Part shown: piece by piece, positions 28,212-42,233 of the stretch
Position numbering within the stretch: position 1 is the first letter of the stretch
Layout: each line of letters starts with the position of its first letter
Source of the DNA: Nocardia arthritidis
GTDB taxonomy: Bacteria > Actinomycetota > Actinomycetes > Mycobacteriales > Mycobacteriaceae
Direction: 5' to 3'
NCBI RefSeq assembly: GCF_011801145.1
Contig: NZ_CP046172.1
Coordinates: 7,564,001-7,628,000, forward strand
DNA length: 64,000 nt
Notes under the pieces: generated by a model
Told to the model about the DNA's origin: nothing
What the model saw: only the letters and a program-made list of their open reading frames with translations
Database searches by the model: none
Position numbers and translations under genes: made by a program

Positions 28212-30635
28212 CTAATCGGTGGTCGGGGTCGGCTCCGGTTTCTTCGGCGCGGGCCGGGGAACCACGTCCAGAATGGCCTTTTCGATGGTTTCGCGCCGTT
28301 CCGGCCCGTCGTCGGCGCCGAGCTCGAGACAGAACACGTCGACCACCGCGGCGCCCATGGTGACGACCCTGGCCCACCGCACATCGGCGCCGGCCGCGGC
28401 GAGCGCAGCGGCGAGTCGGCTCAGCAACCCGATCCGGTCCTCGGCGCGCAGTTCCAGGATCACCTGGCCGGGCAATGAACTGTCCGACCAGATCACCCGC
28501 GGTTGGGCCTGCGCGAACGGGCTCGGTTTGGCGCCGACCGAGTCACGTTCTCGCTTGGCCAGCAAAGCGGGCAGGTCCAGGTCGCCCGCGATCGCGCGGA
28601 TCAGCTCCTGCCGCAGCAAACCCGGATCCGGCGGATCGCCGAACTTCGGTGAGACGACGAAGGTGTTGATCGCCGAATCCCCCTCGCTGCCGAGCGCCGC
28701 GGACAGCACGCGCAGCGAGTGCAGCGCCAGGACACCGGCCGCCTCGGAGAGCAGTCCCGGCGTATCCGGCGCGATGACGGTGACCTCGTGCGTGTGTTTG
28801 CCCGCGCCCGGCCGCAATTCGACGTGCACGCCGCCCCACTTCGCCTTGGCGACCAGTTCCGGATCGATTTCGGCCGGGGTCGGGAGCCGGTCGCCCGCCA
28901 TCACCAGGCGGCAGCGGCGGACGAGTTCGCCGATCAGCGAGGCCTTCCAGTCGCCCCAGACGCCGGGGCCGGTGGCCAGCGAATCCGCCTCGGCGAGGGT
29001 GTGCAGCAGATCGAGCAGTTGCGCGTCGCCGCCGAGCGCATCGACGACGAACTGGATGGTCTCCGGATCGGCCAGGTCGCGCCGGGTCGCGGTATCGGGC
29101 AGCAGCAGATGGTGCCGGACGATAGCGCTCAGCGTCCGCACATCGGACGGCCACAGGCCGAGGCGGCGGCCGACCTGGGTGGCCAGTTCCGCGCCGACGA
29201 CGCTGTGATCGCCCGCCCGTCCCTTGCCGATGTCGTGCAGCAGCGCACCGAGCAGCAGCAGGTCCGGCCGGGCGACGCGGGTGCTCAGCGCGCTGGCGTA
29301 GGCGACCGTCTCCATCAGGTGTCGGTCCACGGTCCAGGTGTGCATGGCATCCCGCGGCGGCAGGTCGCGCACCGCGCCCCACTCCGGAAACAGCCTGCCC
29401 CACAAGCCCGTTCGGTCCAGCGCCTCGACGGCATCGATGACGCCGCGGCCCGCGCCGAGCAGCACGAGCAGATCGTTGACCGCCTCCTTGGGCCACGGTT
29501 CGCGCAGTTCGGGCGCGTCCTCGGAGAGCCGGTTCAGCGTGGTCGCCGACATCGGCAGTCCGGTCTGCGCCGAGGCCGCGGCCACCCGCAGCACCAGACC
29601 GGGATCCCGTTGCGGCCGTGCGTCCCTGGCCAGCACCACCTCACCCGCGTGCTCGACGACACCCTCGTCGAGCGGGCGGCGCACCGGCATGCGGCGCAAC
29701 CGCGCCAGCCCGCGCCGCGGCAGCGCGTTGGCGGCGGTGCGCAGGCCGACATCCACCGAATAGCTGACGGTCCGCGCGGAATCACTGAGGGTGCGGGCGA
29801 GGTCGAAGCGGTCACCGATGCGCAGCGCGCCGCCGATTTCGTCGGCATCCTGTGCCCGCAGCTGATCTCGGGCGCGTCCGGCGACCCGATGTAACTCCGT
29901 GCGAACATCCAGCAAACGTCGTTGGGCCTGTTTGAGACCGCCTCCCGGCACGTCCGGACCGAGTCCCGGCATGGCGTCGGTCAGCTGTGCGATAGCCAGC
30001 GCGTCGAGCAATTGGATATCGCGCAATCCGCCGCGGCCATTCTTCAGATCCGGTTCGGCCCGGTGCGCGATCTCCCCGCTGCGCTGCCAGCGCGCCTGTG
30101 CCTGGGCGACCAAAGCGTCGAAGCGCGAACGGATTCCGGTGCGCCACTCCCGGCGCACCCCGCCGATCAGCAGATTGCTGAGTTCCTCGTCGCCGACGAT
30201 ATGCCGGGCCTCCAGCATGCCGAGCGCGGCGGTCAGATCGTCGGCGGCGACCCGAACGGCCTGCGCCACGGTGCGCACGCTGTGGTCGAGTTTGATATGT
30301 GCGTCCCAGAGCGGATACCAGAGCCGGTCGGCCACCTCCGCGACCCGCTTCGGATCGACGTCGTCGTGCAGCAGCACCAGATCCAGATCGGAATACGGCA
30401 GCATCTCCCGCCGCCCCAACCCGCCGACCGCCACCACCGCCAGACCGCTGTCGCGGGCGATGCCGAGCTCGGCGCCCTTGCCGGTGAGCCACAGTTCGTA
30501 GAGGTCGACCAGCGCCTGCCGCAGTGATTCGGCGTCGAGGCGCGGATTCCTCGGATGGCCCCCGTCGAGTAGTTGGTCACGCGCCCGAACCAGATCCGCC
30601 GCACCACCGGACACTTCGTACTGCTCACTAGCCAC
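28212..30635 (-). CDS. glnD: PII uridylyltransferase / uridylyl-removing enzyme
   Basis: Bifunctional sensor that modifies PII according to nitrogen state (adenylylation in several actinobacteria). The nucleotidyltransferase domain holds [19 protein letters not shown], the HD hydrolase domain [12 protein letters not shown], and two ACT domains close the protein ([20 protein letters not shown] and [20 protein letters not shown]). Length about 807 residues is normal. The GTG at 30635 is chosen over a TTG five codons upstream. It is downstream of glnB and amt on the same strand. Confidence 0.94.
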   Translation of the reverse strand: MASEQYEVSGGAADLVRARDQLLDGGHPRNPRLDAESLRQALVDLYELWLTGKGAELGIARDSGLAVVAVGGLGRREMLPYSDLDLVLLHDDVDPKRVAEVADRLWYPLWDAHIKLDHSVRTVAQAVRVAADDLTAALGMLEARHIVGDEELSNLLIGGVRREWRTGIRSRFDALVAQAQARWQRSGEIAHRAEPDLKNGRGGLRDIQLLDALAIAQLTDAMPGLGPDVPGGGLKQAQRRLLDVRTELHRVAGRARDQLRAQDADEIGGALRIGDRFDLARTLSDSARTVSYSVDVGLRTAANALPRRGLARLRRMPVRRPLDEGVVEHAGEVVLARDARPQRDPGLVLRVAAASAQTGLPMSATTLNRLSEDAPELREPWPKEAVNDLLVLLGAGRGVIDAVEALDRTGLWGRLFPEWGAVRDLPPRDAMHTWTVDRHLMETVAYASALSTRVARPDLLLLGALLHDIGKGRAGDHSVVGAELATQVGRRLGLWPSDVRTLSAIVRHHLLLPDTATRRDLADPETIQFVVDALGGDAQLLDLLHTLAEADSLATGPGVWGDWKASLIGELVRRCRLVMAGDRLPTPAEIDPELVAKAKWGGVHVELRPGAGKHTHEVTVIAPDTPGLLSEAAGVLALHSLRVLSAALGSEGDSAINTFVVSPKFGDPPDPGLLRQELIRAIAGDLDLPALLAKRERDSVGAKPSPFAQAQPRVIWSDSSLPGQVILELRAEDRIGLLSRLAAALAAAGADVRWARVVTMGAAVVDVFCLELGADDGPERRETIEKAILDVVPRPAPKKPEPTPTTD

Positions 30636-30793
30636 TGCCCACCACCCCAATCGATGCTGGCGGCCCCGTCCCGACCGGTGCTCCGGTGGGAGCGGGGCCG
30701 CCGCTCAGCCTCGTCATGCTGTTTTCGCGCCGCTCACGGACCCTGGGTGGTCACGCTGCGCCACCTCCTTCGGGCCCGACGCGCACGTCACGG

Positions 30794-32538
<1,745 letters not shown>

Positions 32539-32610
32539 CTTGAAATCCTCCTCATCTCGGGCCCGGCCGATAACGGCAAACGGACCTGCCCAGAAGGTTC
32601 CTCATTCGGT

Positions 32611-32648
32611 GTTTCATCCGTGAGTTTGCGGTGTTTCGCATATGTGAA
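32611..32648 (-). promoter_or_regulatory. GlnR-type box upstream of amt-glnB-glnD
   Basis: On the minus strand the sequence reads TTCAC-N6-GAAAC-N6-AACTC-N6-GAAAC. This has exactly the a-b-a-b spacing reported for actinobacterial GlnR sites (gTnAC-N6-GaAAC repeated); both b half-sites are perfect, the first a site is good and the second is poor. Its position 73 bp ahead of amt fits activation under nitrogen limitation. Confidence 0.78.
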
Positions 32649-32776
32649 CGCATGGTGCGGTTATGTTGCTACCACGTTTCCGTGTCCGATTTGCCGCGCT
32701 CAGCGCGGCGTGTCCGCGGCCCCGGCGAGTCTCGCGGCGGAAACCGGAGCGGGAGCCGATCTCGGCTCGCCGACCG

Positions 32777-34474
<1,698 letters not shown>

Positions 34475-34676
34475 GCGCCCCATCCTTGCAGAACCGCCTC
34501 GGTCGTCGGCGGACCACATCGCCCGGTGAGCTGCGTCACCACCGCCGACGGACCGGTCGATGGCCACTGATGGGCAGGTCCCGCCGGATGACGGGCCGGC
34601 AAATTAGTCGGACACACGAGGGGTGAGATTTCTTGTCCTGCGGAACTTCTCGCGACGGGCCAATAGGATCGGCGAG

Positions 34677-35066
34677 GTGACCGATCGAAACGTGCTTGGG
34701 GGGCCGCTGGAAGAGTGCGGCACCGATCCACTCACCGGCTTCTACCGGGACGGCTGCTGCAGCACCGGGCCGGAGGATCTGGGTAGCCACACCGTGTGCA
34801 CCGTCGTCACGGCCGAGTTCCTGGAACACCAGGCATCCATCGGCAACGATCTGAGTACGCCGCGCCCGGAGAACAACTTTCCGGGCCTGCAGCCCGGAGA
34901 CCGGTGGTGTGTGGTGGCCGTGCGTTGGTTGCACGCGCACGAGGACGGTGTCGCCGCACCCGTCGTGCTGGCGGCGACCCATGAAAACGCGCTGGAAGTG
35001 ATCTCCATGGATATCTTGCGCAAATACGCCGTCGACGTGCCCGACGACGTCAGCGACCTGCTGTAG
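34677..35066 (+). CDS. DUF2237 family protein
   Basis: A 129-residue protein of the DUF2237 family, function unknown. Family landmarks are NVLGGPLEECGTDPLTGFYRDGCC, HTVCTVVTAEFL, GDRWCVVAVRW and the HENALEVI stretch. Start GTG 34677 lies five bases after AGGATCGGCGAG; the open frame goes on 18 codons upstream. Divergent from ftsY. Conserved cysteines suggest metal or redox chemistry, but this is inference. Confidence 0.85.
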   Translation: MTDRNVLGGPLEECGTDPLTGFYRDGCCSTGPEDLGSHTVCTVVTAEFLEHQASIGNDLSTPRPENNFPGLQPGDRWCVVAVRWLHAHEDGVAAPVVLAATHENALEVISMDILRKYAVDVPDDVSDLL

Positions 35067-35226
35067 CGCCTCGTCCACGAACGACGGTAACCGTCGAGGC
35101 GGTCGGCGGTCGGCGGGTGATCCAGGAGGTGGGCACGCGCCGAGCGCCGAGCGCCGCGGTGGCCCGGTCGATGTCGGCGCCCGGTACGGCTCGGCGGCGA
35201 GTACCGCGGCGGCCCAACCGAAGTCG

Positions 35227-35988
35227 TCAGCCCGCCGCCCGCCCGCGATCGGCGGCACGCCTGCGATGCGCCTTCTGTCGGCACGCCGACGAACAGTAGC
35301 GCGGCGGGCGACCGGTACCGGCGGGTCGCATTGCGGTGCCGCAGATCGGGCAGTGCCTAGTTTGTTCCATTTCGTTACGCGCGCCAATTTCGTTATGGCG
35401 CTTGGCCTGCGCACCGACTTTCGTAACGGCCGTCGGCGCCCGTAGCGAGTCGAGCACCAGGCCCGCACCGCGCGACAGTCGGCCGTCGTATCGTCGATGT
35501 CGTTGGATGGCAACACATCCGGTGAATATCTCGGTAATGTCGGCGACGGTGATATCGGCGCGCACGCTGCCCTGCAGCTGCGCGGCCCGCAGCAGGGCGC
35601 CGAGCGCCTGATGGAATCGCGCGCCGATCAGCGCATTCGGCCAGCCGTCATCGGATTGCACGAGATCGCACAGCGCCTGCACGCGCGGCGCGGATACCAC
35701 GAGTTCGGTACAGACCGCGAAGAACGTCGCGCCGGGATCCGATGCTTCGAGCCCGGCGGCGATCAGCTCCGTCATCCGATCGATGCGCTCCTGCATCACC
35801 GCCTGTAACAGCGCGGATTTCGTTGGGAAGTGCCGGTATACGGTGCCTGCGCCGACACCGGCCGACCGTGCGATCTCGACCAGCGTGACCGAAGTGCCCT
35901 TCTCGGCAAAGGCACGCCGGGCGGCGGCGAGCACCAGTGCGCGGTTGCGCCGGGAGTCGGCGCGCTCGAGGGTCAGTGGAGCGGACAT
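35227..35988 (-). CDS. TetR-family regulator with C-terminal zinc finger
   Basis: A 253-residue repressor. The TetR helix-turn-helix is at about residues 20-62 (GTSVTLVEIARSAGVGAGTVYRHFPTK), and the ligand/dimer domain extends to about 185. An unusual tail follows: C213-P-I-C216 and C232-S-S-A-C236 with a basic end (RQKAHRRRAADRGR), a treble-clef-like zinc motif. Met207 begins this tail, so a separate 47-residue protein could also be made. Divergent from an NmrA-like oxidoreductase gene, its likely target. Confidence 0.84.
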   Translation of the reverse strand: MSAPLTLERADSRRNRALVLAAARRAFAEKGTSVTLVEIARSAGVGAGTVYRHFPTKSALLQAVMQERIDRMTELIAAGLEASDPGATFFAVCTELVVSAPRVQALCDLVQSDDGWPNALIGARFHQALGALLRAAQLQGSVRADITVADITEIFTGCVAIQRHRRYDGRLSRGAGLVLDSLRAPTAVTKVGAQAKRHNEIGARNEMEQTRHCPICGTAMRPAGTGRPPRYCSSACRQKAHRRRAADRGRAAG

Positions 35989-36049
35989 TCGTTACGGCCT
36001 TCCGGATAGCGCCTGGTCTGCGGGTGTGGCCACCCATATGGTTCGAATA

Positions 36050-36065
36050 CGGGTTGTTCGACCCG
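36050..36065. promoter_or_regulatory. Candidate operator between TetR and NmrA-like genes
   Basis: CGGGT-N6-ACCCG, a 16-bp inverted repeat in the 102-bp divergent gap, 26 bp before the oxidoreductase start. Short arms make this a tentative TetR site. Confidence 0.35.
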
Positions 36066-36090
36066 ATTCTATCGAAACAGACAGGTGAAC

Positions 36091-37008
36091 ATGTCCACTC
36101 AGCAGTCCCCCATTCTGATCACCGGAGCCACTGGCAAGCAGGGCAATGCCACTGCGCGCAAACTCCGCGCCGACGGTGTGCCGGTGCGCGCCCTGGTGCG
36201 CGACCCCGATGCGCCATCGGCACGCGAATTGGCCGGGCTCGGCGCGGAATTGGTGGTCGGCGATTTCGACGCACCGGATACCTTGACACCGGCGGTCGCC
36301 GGCACCCGCGCCGTATTCCTCGTTCCCCCCGCCGCTTTCGGACCGAGCGGCTGGGATTCCGAACTGGAGGCCGCGCGCGGCATCGCCATGGTCGACGCCG
36401 CGGTCCGGGCCGGCGTCGAGCAGATCGTGTTCACCGGCATCGCGCAACTGCGCGACGACTCATGGGGCACGTACGGCAAAGACAAAATCGAAAACGCCGT
36501 CGCGGCAAGCGGTCTACGCTACACGCTGCTGCGGCCGGTGCGCTTCATGGAGAATTACCTCAATGCTGCGACACTCACCCTCGACGGCATCCGGGCAGAC
36601 GGGGTGCATCGCCACCTCTTCCCCGCCGACCAGCCGCTGCAGATGATCGCGGTGGCCGATATCGCCGAATTGGCCGCGCTGATCTTCGCGGACCCGGCGC
36701 GATTCCACGGCCGCACACTCGAATTGGCGGGCGACGCACCGACACCGGTGGCCGCGGCCGAACTGATCACCGCGGCCACCGGACACAAGATCACCTATCA
36801 GGAAATCACCGCCGCCGAAGCGGACGCAATCGGTAAGCAGATCGGCAATACCTGGCGGCTGACCCACGAACACGGCGGCTGGCAGGCGGACATCCAAGCG
36901 CTTCGGGAAATCCTGCCCGGTCTCCAATCCCTCGAATCCTGGCTCGCCGCAACGGGAACCGCTCGGATCAAGGCGTTGTTGGACGAACAGCGTCCGGCCG
37001 CTGGCTGA
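36091..37008 (+). CDS. NmrA-like NAD(P)-binding oxidoreductase
   Basis: A 305-residue atypical short-chain dehydrogenase of the NmrA/HSCARG group. The Rossmann nucleotide motif ITGATGKQGNATARKL is at the N-terminus; PVRFMENY and the C-terminal LTHEHGGWQADIQALREILPG are typical of the subfamily. Reaction unknown; members act as redox-sensing regulators or quinone reductases. The ATG 36091 is preferred to a GTG six bases upstream. It is divergent from, and probably repressed by, the TetR-zinc-finger protein. Confidence 0.87.
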   Translation: MSTQQSPILITGATGKQGNATARKLRADGVPVRALVRDPDAPSARELAGLGAELVVGDFDAPDTLTPAVAGTRAVFLVPPAAFGPSGWDSELEAARGIAMVDAAVRAGVEQIVFTGIAQLRDDSWGTYGKDKIENAVAASGLRYTLLRPVRFMENYLNAATLTLDGIRADGVHRHLFPADQPLQMIAVADIAELAALIFADPARFHGRTLELAGDAPTPVAAAELITAATGHKITYQEITAAEADAIGKQIGNTWRLTHEHGGWQADIQALREILPGLQSLESWLAATGTARIKALLDEQRPAAG

Positions 37009-37060
37009 TCGCGGCACGCACATCGAATTATGTTCGGCCGCAAGTGGATCGGCGCGGAGG

Positions 37061-40000
37061 TCAGCTGGCCGCGCCGACCAGATTCTCCCCGCGCAACCGC
37101 TGCGAGATCACCTGGGTGATGCCGTCGCCGCGCATGCTCACGCCGTACAGCGCGTCGGCGATCTCCATGGTCGGCTTCTGGTGGGTGATGACGATCAGCT
37201 GGCTCTTCTCGCGCAGCTGCTCGAACAGGCCGATGAGCCTGCGCAGGTTGGTGTCGTCCAGCGCGGCCTCGACCTCGTCCATCACGTAGAACGGCGAGGG
37301 ACGGGCACGGAAGATGGCGACCAGCAATGCGACGGCGGTGAGCGATTTTTCACCGCCGGACAGCAGCGAGAGCCGCTTCACCTTCTTGCCCGGCGGGCGG
37401 GCCTCCACCTCGATGCCGGTGGTCAGCATGTCGGACGGGTCGGTGAGCAGCAGCCGCCCCTCGCCGCCGGGGAACAGTTTCGCGAACACCTCGACGAATT
37501 CGCGTTCCACATCGGCGTAGGCCTCGGTGAAGACCTGCAGGATCCGCGCATCCACCTCGGCGACCACCTCGAGCAGGTCTTTCCTGGCGTTCTTCACATC
37601 CTCCAGTTGGGTGGCCAGGAAGTTGTAGCGCTCCTCGAGCGCCGCGAACTCTTCCAGCGCAAGGGGATTCACCTTGCCGAGGGTGCCGAGATCCTTTTCG
37701 GCGCGTTTGGCGCGGCGCTCCTGGGTGGCCCGGTCGTACGGCTGCGGCTGCGGCGGGGACACCTGGTCGCCGCGGTCCTTGGCCTCCTCGTACTCCCGCC
37801 ATTCCAGATCGGACGGCGGCAGCGGGACATCCGGACCGTATTCGGCGATCAGGTCGGCCAGCGCGATGCCGAACTGTTCGGCGATGGTCTGCTCCAACTG
37901 CTCGATCCGCAAGGCGGCCTGGGCCTTTGCCACCTCGTCGCGGTGCACGGCATCGGTGAGTTGGGTGAGCTGAGCGCTCAGCGCGCGCACCCGCTCCTTC
38001 ACCTGGTCGACCTGGGCGGCGCATTCGGTGCGGCGGCGCACCAGGTCGTCGCGGCGCGTCGCGGCCTGTGCCACAACCGTTTCCAGTTCGGCCGCCACCC
38101 TGGCGCCGGATTCCGCGACGGCCGCCGCCACCTCGGCGGCCCTGCGGCGGGCGGCCTGCGCGCGTTCGGCACGGGCTCGCGTCTCGCGTTCGGCCCTGGC
38201 CGCCCGGCGCAGCGAATCGGCTTTGCCGCGAACCGATTCCGCGCGCTCCTCGGCGGTGCGCACGGCCAGCCGCGCCTCCACCTCCATGGATCGGGCCTCG
38301 GCGAGCGCGGCCGCGGCCTCCTCGCGCTCCTGGCCGGCGGATTCGGTTGCGGCGCCGTCGTCGTCGGAGTCGCCCCGTTCGAGTTCGGCGTTGCGCAAAC
38401 GGTCTTCGAGGTCGGCGAGTTCGGCGAGCGTTTCCTCGCGACCCGCCTCGGCCTCCAGCCGCTGGGTGACCAGCCGGTCGCCTTCGGCCTGCGCGGCGCG
38501 CGCCGCATGGCCGAGCCTGCCGAGCCGGTCGTAGATGCCGATCATGGCCTGATCCGATTCGTGCAGCGCCAGCAGGGCCTGGTCGACGGCCTCCTTTCGG
38601 TCGGCCTGCTCGGCGAGCGCACCGGCGAGCGCAGCCTCCAGTTCCTCGGCGCGGCGCTGGGACGCGACGAGATCGGCCTTCGCGGCATCGATATCGGCCT
38701 GGATCTCCAGCTGACTCGGCGCGCGATCGGATCCGCCGAGCAGCCAGCCGTTACCGGTCAGGTCACCATCGCGGGTGACCACCCGCAGGTGCGGTCGCCC
38801 GGCGACGAGTTCGCTTGCCGTGGAAAGATTTTCGGCAACCACGAGTCCGGCGGTCAAGGCGGCTATGGCCGGACGCACCTGTTCGGAACAGTCGACGACA
38901 TCGGCCAGCCAGCGGGCGCCGTCGGGCAGCGGCGCATTATCGGCCGCCGCCACCGGGCCACCGCCGAAAACCAGTGCGGCACGGCCGCCGTCGGCCTCCT
39001 TCAGCGCGCGCACGGCCGCATGCGCGGTGCTGCCGGTGTCGGCGGTGACCGCATCGGCGAGCGGACCGAGCGCGGCGGCCACCGCGGCCTCGTATCCGCC
39101 GTGCACCCGCAGCAGCCCGGACAGCGGGCCGAGCAGGCCCTGCGCCCGGTTCTCCACCAGCCAGGCCGCGCCGTCGCGACGCGCCAAACCCATGCCGAGC
39201 GCCTCGATGCGCGCGGTCAACGAGGCGACCCGCTTACCGGCATCGCGATCCTGGTCACGCAGTTCGGCGACGCGCTCGTCGGCCAATTCGAGGGCCTGCA
39301 CCGCATGTTCGTGCTGGGCGTCGAGGCCGTCCTCGCCCGCCTCCAACTCACCGAGTTCGGTTTGGACCGCGTCGAATTCGGCCTGCGCGGCCTCGTGGCG
39401 CTGCCTGGATTCGGCGAGCGCCGCGGACAACCTGGCGATCTCACCGTCCACCGACTGTGCCCTGATGCGCAGCGTGTCGACCTGCCCGGCCAACCGGGCC
39501 GCCCCCTCGCGGCGGTCGGCGATCGCCCGGACCGCCGCCAGATGCGCCTGTTCCGCGGCCTTGGCGGCGTGTTCGCGTTCGGCGAGCGCGTCGCGGGCGG
39601 CCTCCAGCGTCTCCGTCGCGATCTCGACGGCCTCGCGGAGCTCGGCCTCCTCGGCCTCCACCCGATCGGCCTCGGCCTCCAACTGCTCCGGATCGCGGCC
39701 GGTGCCGACCGGGGTTTCGGTGTCGAGATGCCTGGCCCGGTCCTCGGCGATGCGGATGGTCGCATTGACCCGTTCGGCCAGCGCGGACAGCTGGAACCAG
39801 ATCTGCGCGGCCGCCTCCGCGCTCGGGGTCAGCTTGCCGAGCTGGAATTCCTGTTGCGCGAGTGCGGCATTGGCGGCATCGAGTTCGGCCTGCACGGTGA
39901 CCTGCTGCTCGCGCGCGTACGCCTCCTTGCTCTGCTGACTCTCCAACTCGCCGCGCCTGGTCACCAGGTCGTCGGCGGCCAGGCGCAGGCGCGCGTCGCG

Positions 40001-40666
40001 CAGATCCGCCTGCACCGTCGCGGCGCGGCGCGCCACCTCGGCCTGCCTGCCGAGCGGTTTGAGCTGGCGGCGCAGTTCGGTGGTGAGGTCGGTGAGGCGG
40101 GCCAGGTTCGCCTGCATCGCCTCAAGTTTGCGGACCGCCTTCTCCTTGCGTTTGCGGTGTTTGAGCACACCGGCGGCCTCCTCGACGAAGGCCCTGCGGT
40201 CCTCGGGACGCGACTCCAGGATGGCGGAGAGCTGGCCCTGCCCGACGATGACGTGCATTTCCCGGCCGATACCCGAATCGCTGAGCAGTTCCTGCACGTC
40301 CATCAGGCGGCAGGAGCTGCCGTTGATCTCGTATTCGCCCGCGCCGTCGCGGAACATCCGGCGGGTGATCGACACCTCGGCGTAGTCGATGGGCAGCGCG
40401 CCATCGGAATTGTCGATGGTCAGCGTCACCTCCGCGCGCCCGAGCGGGGCGCGGCCCGAGGTGCCCGCGAAGATCACGTCCTGCATCTTGCCGCCGCGCA
40501 ACGCCTTCGCGCCCTGCTCACCCATCACCCAGGTGAGCGCGTCGACGACGTTCGACTTTCCCGAACCGTTCGGCCCGACCACACAGGTGATGCCCGGTTC
40601 GAAGCGCAGCGTCGTCGCGGACGCGAAGGATTTGAAACCCTTCAGCGTCAGGCTCTTCAGGTGCAA
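37061..40666 (-). CDS. smc: Chromosome segregation protein SMC
   Basis: Condensin ATPase of 1201 residues. Walker A in [21 protein letters not shown]; long coiled coils rich in Glu/Ala/Arg on both sides of the hinge (about residues 510-670); the ABC signature [17 protein letters not shown]; and Walker B in [14 protein letters not shown]. The start is taken as TTG 40666 (encoding [15 protein letters not shown]), where the conserved N-terminus begins, with AAAGG ten bases ahead; an ATG at 40702 would add 12 residues. M. tuberculosis has smc next to ftsY; here three genes lie between. Confidence 0.95.
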   Translation of the reverse strand: MHLKSLTLKGFKSFASATTLRFEPGITCVVGPNGSGKSNVVDALTWVMGEQGAKALRGGKMQDVIFAGTSGRAPLGRAEVTLTIDNSDGALPIDYAEVSITRRMFRDGAGEYEINGSSCRLMDVQELLSDSGIGREMHVIVGQGQLSAILESRPEDRRAFVEEAAGVLKHRKRKEKAVRKLEAMQANLARLTDLTTELRRQLKPLGRQAEVARRAATVQADLRDARLRLAADDLVTRRGELESQQSKEAYAREQQVTVQAELDAANAALAQQEFQLGKLTPSAEAAAQIWFQLSALAERVNATIRIAEDRARHLDTETPVGTGRDPEQLEAEADRVEAEEAELREAVEIATETLEAARDALAEREHAAKAAEQAHLAAVRAIADRREGAARLAGQVDTLRIRAQSVDGEIARLSAALAESRQRHEAAQAEFDAVQTELGELEAGEDGLDAQHEHAVQALELADERVAELRDQDRDAGKRVASLTARIEALGMGLARRDGAAWLVENRAQGLLGPLSGLLRVHGGYEAAVAAALGPLADAVTADTGSTAHAAVRALKEADGGRAALVFGGGPVAAADNAPLPDGARWLADVVDCSEQVRPAIAALTAGLVVAENLSTASELVAGRPHLRVVTRDGDLTGNGWLLGGSDRAPSQLEIQADIDAAKADLVASQRRAEELEAALAGALAEQADRKEAVDQALLALHESDQAMIGIYDRLGRLGHAARAAQAEGDRLVTQRLEAEAGREETLAELADLEDRLRNAELERGDSDDDGAATESAGQEREEAAAALAEARSMEVEARLAVRTAEERAESVRGKADSLRRAARAERETRARAERAQAARRRAAEVAAAVAESGARVAAELETVVAQAATRRDDLVRRRTECAAQVDQVKERVRALSAQLTQLTDAVHRDEVAKAQAALRIEQLEQTIAEQFGIALADLIAEYGPDVPLPPSDLEWREYEEAKDRGDQVSPPQPQPYDRATQERRAKRAEKDLGTLGKVNPLALEEFAALEERYNFLATQLEDVKNARKDLLEVVAEVDARILQVFTEAYADVEREFVEVFAKLFPGGEGRLLLTDPSDMLTTGIEVEARPPGKKVKRLSLLSGGEKSLTAVALLVAIFRARPSPFYVMDEVEAALDDTNLRRLIGLFEQLREKSQLIVITHQKPTMEIADALYGVSMRGDGITQVISQRLRGENLVGAAS

Positions 40667-40898
40667 ATTCGACGACCTTTCCGTATGCGGACGATCCGCC
40701 ATGGTATCCGTCGCTACCCGGCTTACCCCGGACCAGGCTATCGAGTCATCGCCGAAACTCCGGTATTTCGGTGTGCCTCGGATTTGCTCACCATACTGCG
40801 CGGCGCCGCGCGATTCCCCTCGCCCTGCCATCGGGCGATCGCTGCGCATACGATCCATGCGACCTCACCAGCCGAGTGTTTGTTCGGGAGCGCAGCGC

Positions 40899-41615
40899 AT
40901 GCCAGTTCCGGTGCTCGAGACCAGCACGGTGCTGCGTCTTGTCCGGATCGGCTCGCTGGTGGCGGGCAGCCTGATCTTCCTATGGGGGTGTGAGGTCAGC
41001 AGACGGCCGATGCTGACGGATGTGTGGACCGAGCTGGTGCTCTCGGCGCTGCTCGGGCTCACCGCGCTGGTCGTCGCCTGGTTCGAGGTGGCCCGGCGCG
41101 GACGCCGCCCGCCGCCATCGGAATGCCGGTTCGAGGTCGACGGTTTCGCGGTGCGGGTGCGCATCGTGGCATCGGGTGAGCTGGTGTTCCGCGGCCGCGA
41201 ATTCGTCGACAGCCGACCGGAATACGAGTGGGCGTGGACCTTCCACCCCGATACCTTCCCGGCCATTCGCGCCGCGCTCGACGGCAAGGGACATCTGCTC
41301 GCGATCCTGGATCGCACAGTGCCGCAACTGGATCCGGAGATCCGGCAGGATCCTGGGGCGTGGCTGTACGAACAGGGCATTCCGGCGGCGTTCCGGGAGC
41401 GCGGCGTCAGCCCCACCAGGATCACCGCGGACCTACCGATCGTCGAACCCGCCGCGCGACCACCCACGCGACCCCGCGCCGATCGTCGGCCACCGGCCCG
41501 TGAACAGTACGGGACGCACAGAGCCCGCGGTTATGCGCGATACGAGGCCGATTCCTATGGCGCCGAGGGAGATTCGGATCGTCGGCGCCGGGGCCGCTAC
41601 CGGCTCGATTATTGA
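40899..41615 (+). CDS. Membrane protein of unknown function
   Basis: A 238-residue protein: two transmembrane segments (about 14-32 and 47-66), then a soluble domain to about residue 170 (FAVRVRIVASGELVFRGREF ... AWTFHPDTFPAIRAALDG), and a basic disordered tail rich in Arg, Pro and Tyr. Start ATG 40899 follows CGGGAG. No known domain is recognised. Divergent from smc. Confidence 0.7.
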   Translation: MPVPVLETSTVLRLVRIGSLVAGSLIFLWGCEVSRRPMLTDVWTELVLSALLGLTALVVAWFEVARRGRRPPPSECRFEVDGFAVRVRIVASGELVFRGREFVDSRPEYEWAWTFHPDTFPAIRAALDGKGHLLAILDRTVPQLDPEIRQDPGAWLYEQGIPAAFRERGVSPTRITADLPIVEPAARPPTRPRADRRPPAREQYGTHRARGYARYEADSYGAEGDSDRRRRGRYRLDY

Positions 41616-41631
41616 TGCCGTCGCGGTCGGC

Positions 41632-42051
41632 TCACCGCTGCGGGCGACCGGAACAACGTCCGGCCTCGAATCCGGCGAGCATCCGGAATACCAGCACGGC
41701 ACCCCACGGCCCGATCACCCACATCGGCCAGAAGTAGGTGAGCGAGCCGACGCCGAGCGAAATCGCACCCCAGATGACCAGCACGAGCACGCTGACCCCG
41801 AGCCAGCTGCCGCCCTCGATGCGCTGCCAGATCGGTACGCGCGAATTACGCTGCGCCACCGAATCTTTCAGCCGAGGCAGATCCGAAAGCACCACCGACA
41901 ACTCCTCGCGCGTCGCGGTCGCATACACCCGCGCCACCCGCTGATCGTATTCGGCGAGGTCGATCCGCCCGTCCGCCATATGCCGCCCGAGCAACCGCAC
42001 CACCCGCTCCCGCTCGGCATCCGAGGCGCGAGTCCCGGTCGAGAGTTCCAT
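41632..42051 (-). CDS. DUF1707 domain membrane protein
   Basis: A 139-residue protein: N-terminal DUF1707 (RASDAERERVVRLLGRHMADGRIDLAEYDQRVARVYATATREEL), then two transmembrane helices (about 80-100 and 105-122). DUF1707 proteins are widespread in actinobacteria and are thought to act in envelope-associated regulation; the function is not settled. The GGAGGG ribosome site of ATG 42051 lies inside the nearer of two repeated palindromes. Confidence 0.83.
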   Translation of the reverse strand: MELSTGTRASDAERERVVRLLGRHMADGRIDLAEYDQRVARVYATATREELSVVLSDLPRLKDSVAQRNSRVPIWQRIEGGSWLGVSVLVLVIWGAISLGVGSLTYFWPMWVIGPWGAVLVFRMLAGFEAGRCSGRPQR

Positions 42052-42060
42052 CCCAGCTCC

Positions 42061-42110
42061 AACCCTCCATAGTGGAATATAACCAGCGTGAACCGTCCAA
42101 AGTGGAATGT
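42061..42110. promoter_or_regulatory. Two direct-repeat operators upstream of the DUF1707 gene
   Basis: Two 20-bp copies (42061-42080 and 42091-42110) differ at only three positions and start 30 bp apart, about three helical turns. Each holds a TCCA-N3-TGGA palindrome on the minus strand. The nearer copy includes the ribosome-binding site, so binding would block translation initiation or transcription. Confidence 0.6.
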
Positions 42111-42132
42111 CAAGTCCGTCGCCGACCGAGAA

Positions 42133-42151
42133 CTACGTGATGACGACGTAG
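42133..42151. promoter_or_regulatory. Inverted repeat upstream of the WXG100-like operon
   Basis: CTACGT-N7-ACGTAG in the gap between the DUF1707 gene and the WXG100-like gene. A candidate operator with modest arms; no partner regulator is adjacent. Confidence 0.35.
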
Positions 42152-42233
42152 GACCCGCAACCCGATCGCGCTCGAGCTCGGCTCGGCATATGACTGATAA
42201 CCTCGAACGAGACACTCGATCGGGGGGGTAACG

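Noticed and set aside
35067..35226. Possible gene remnant between DUF2237 and TetR genes
   Set aside because: Only short Arg/Pro-rich frames with no ribosome site or similarity; treated as a convergent spacer.
37181..40993. 1270-codon plus-strand open frame opposite smc
   Set aside because: Antisense shadow of a high-GC gene; His/Arg/Gly-rich composition, no domains, and smc on the other strand is certain.
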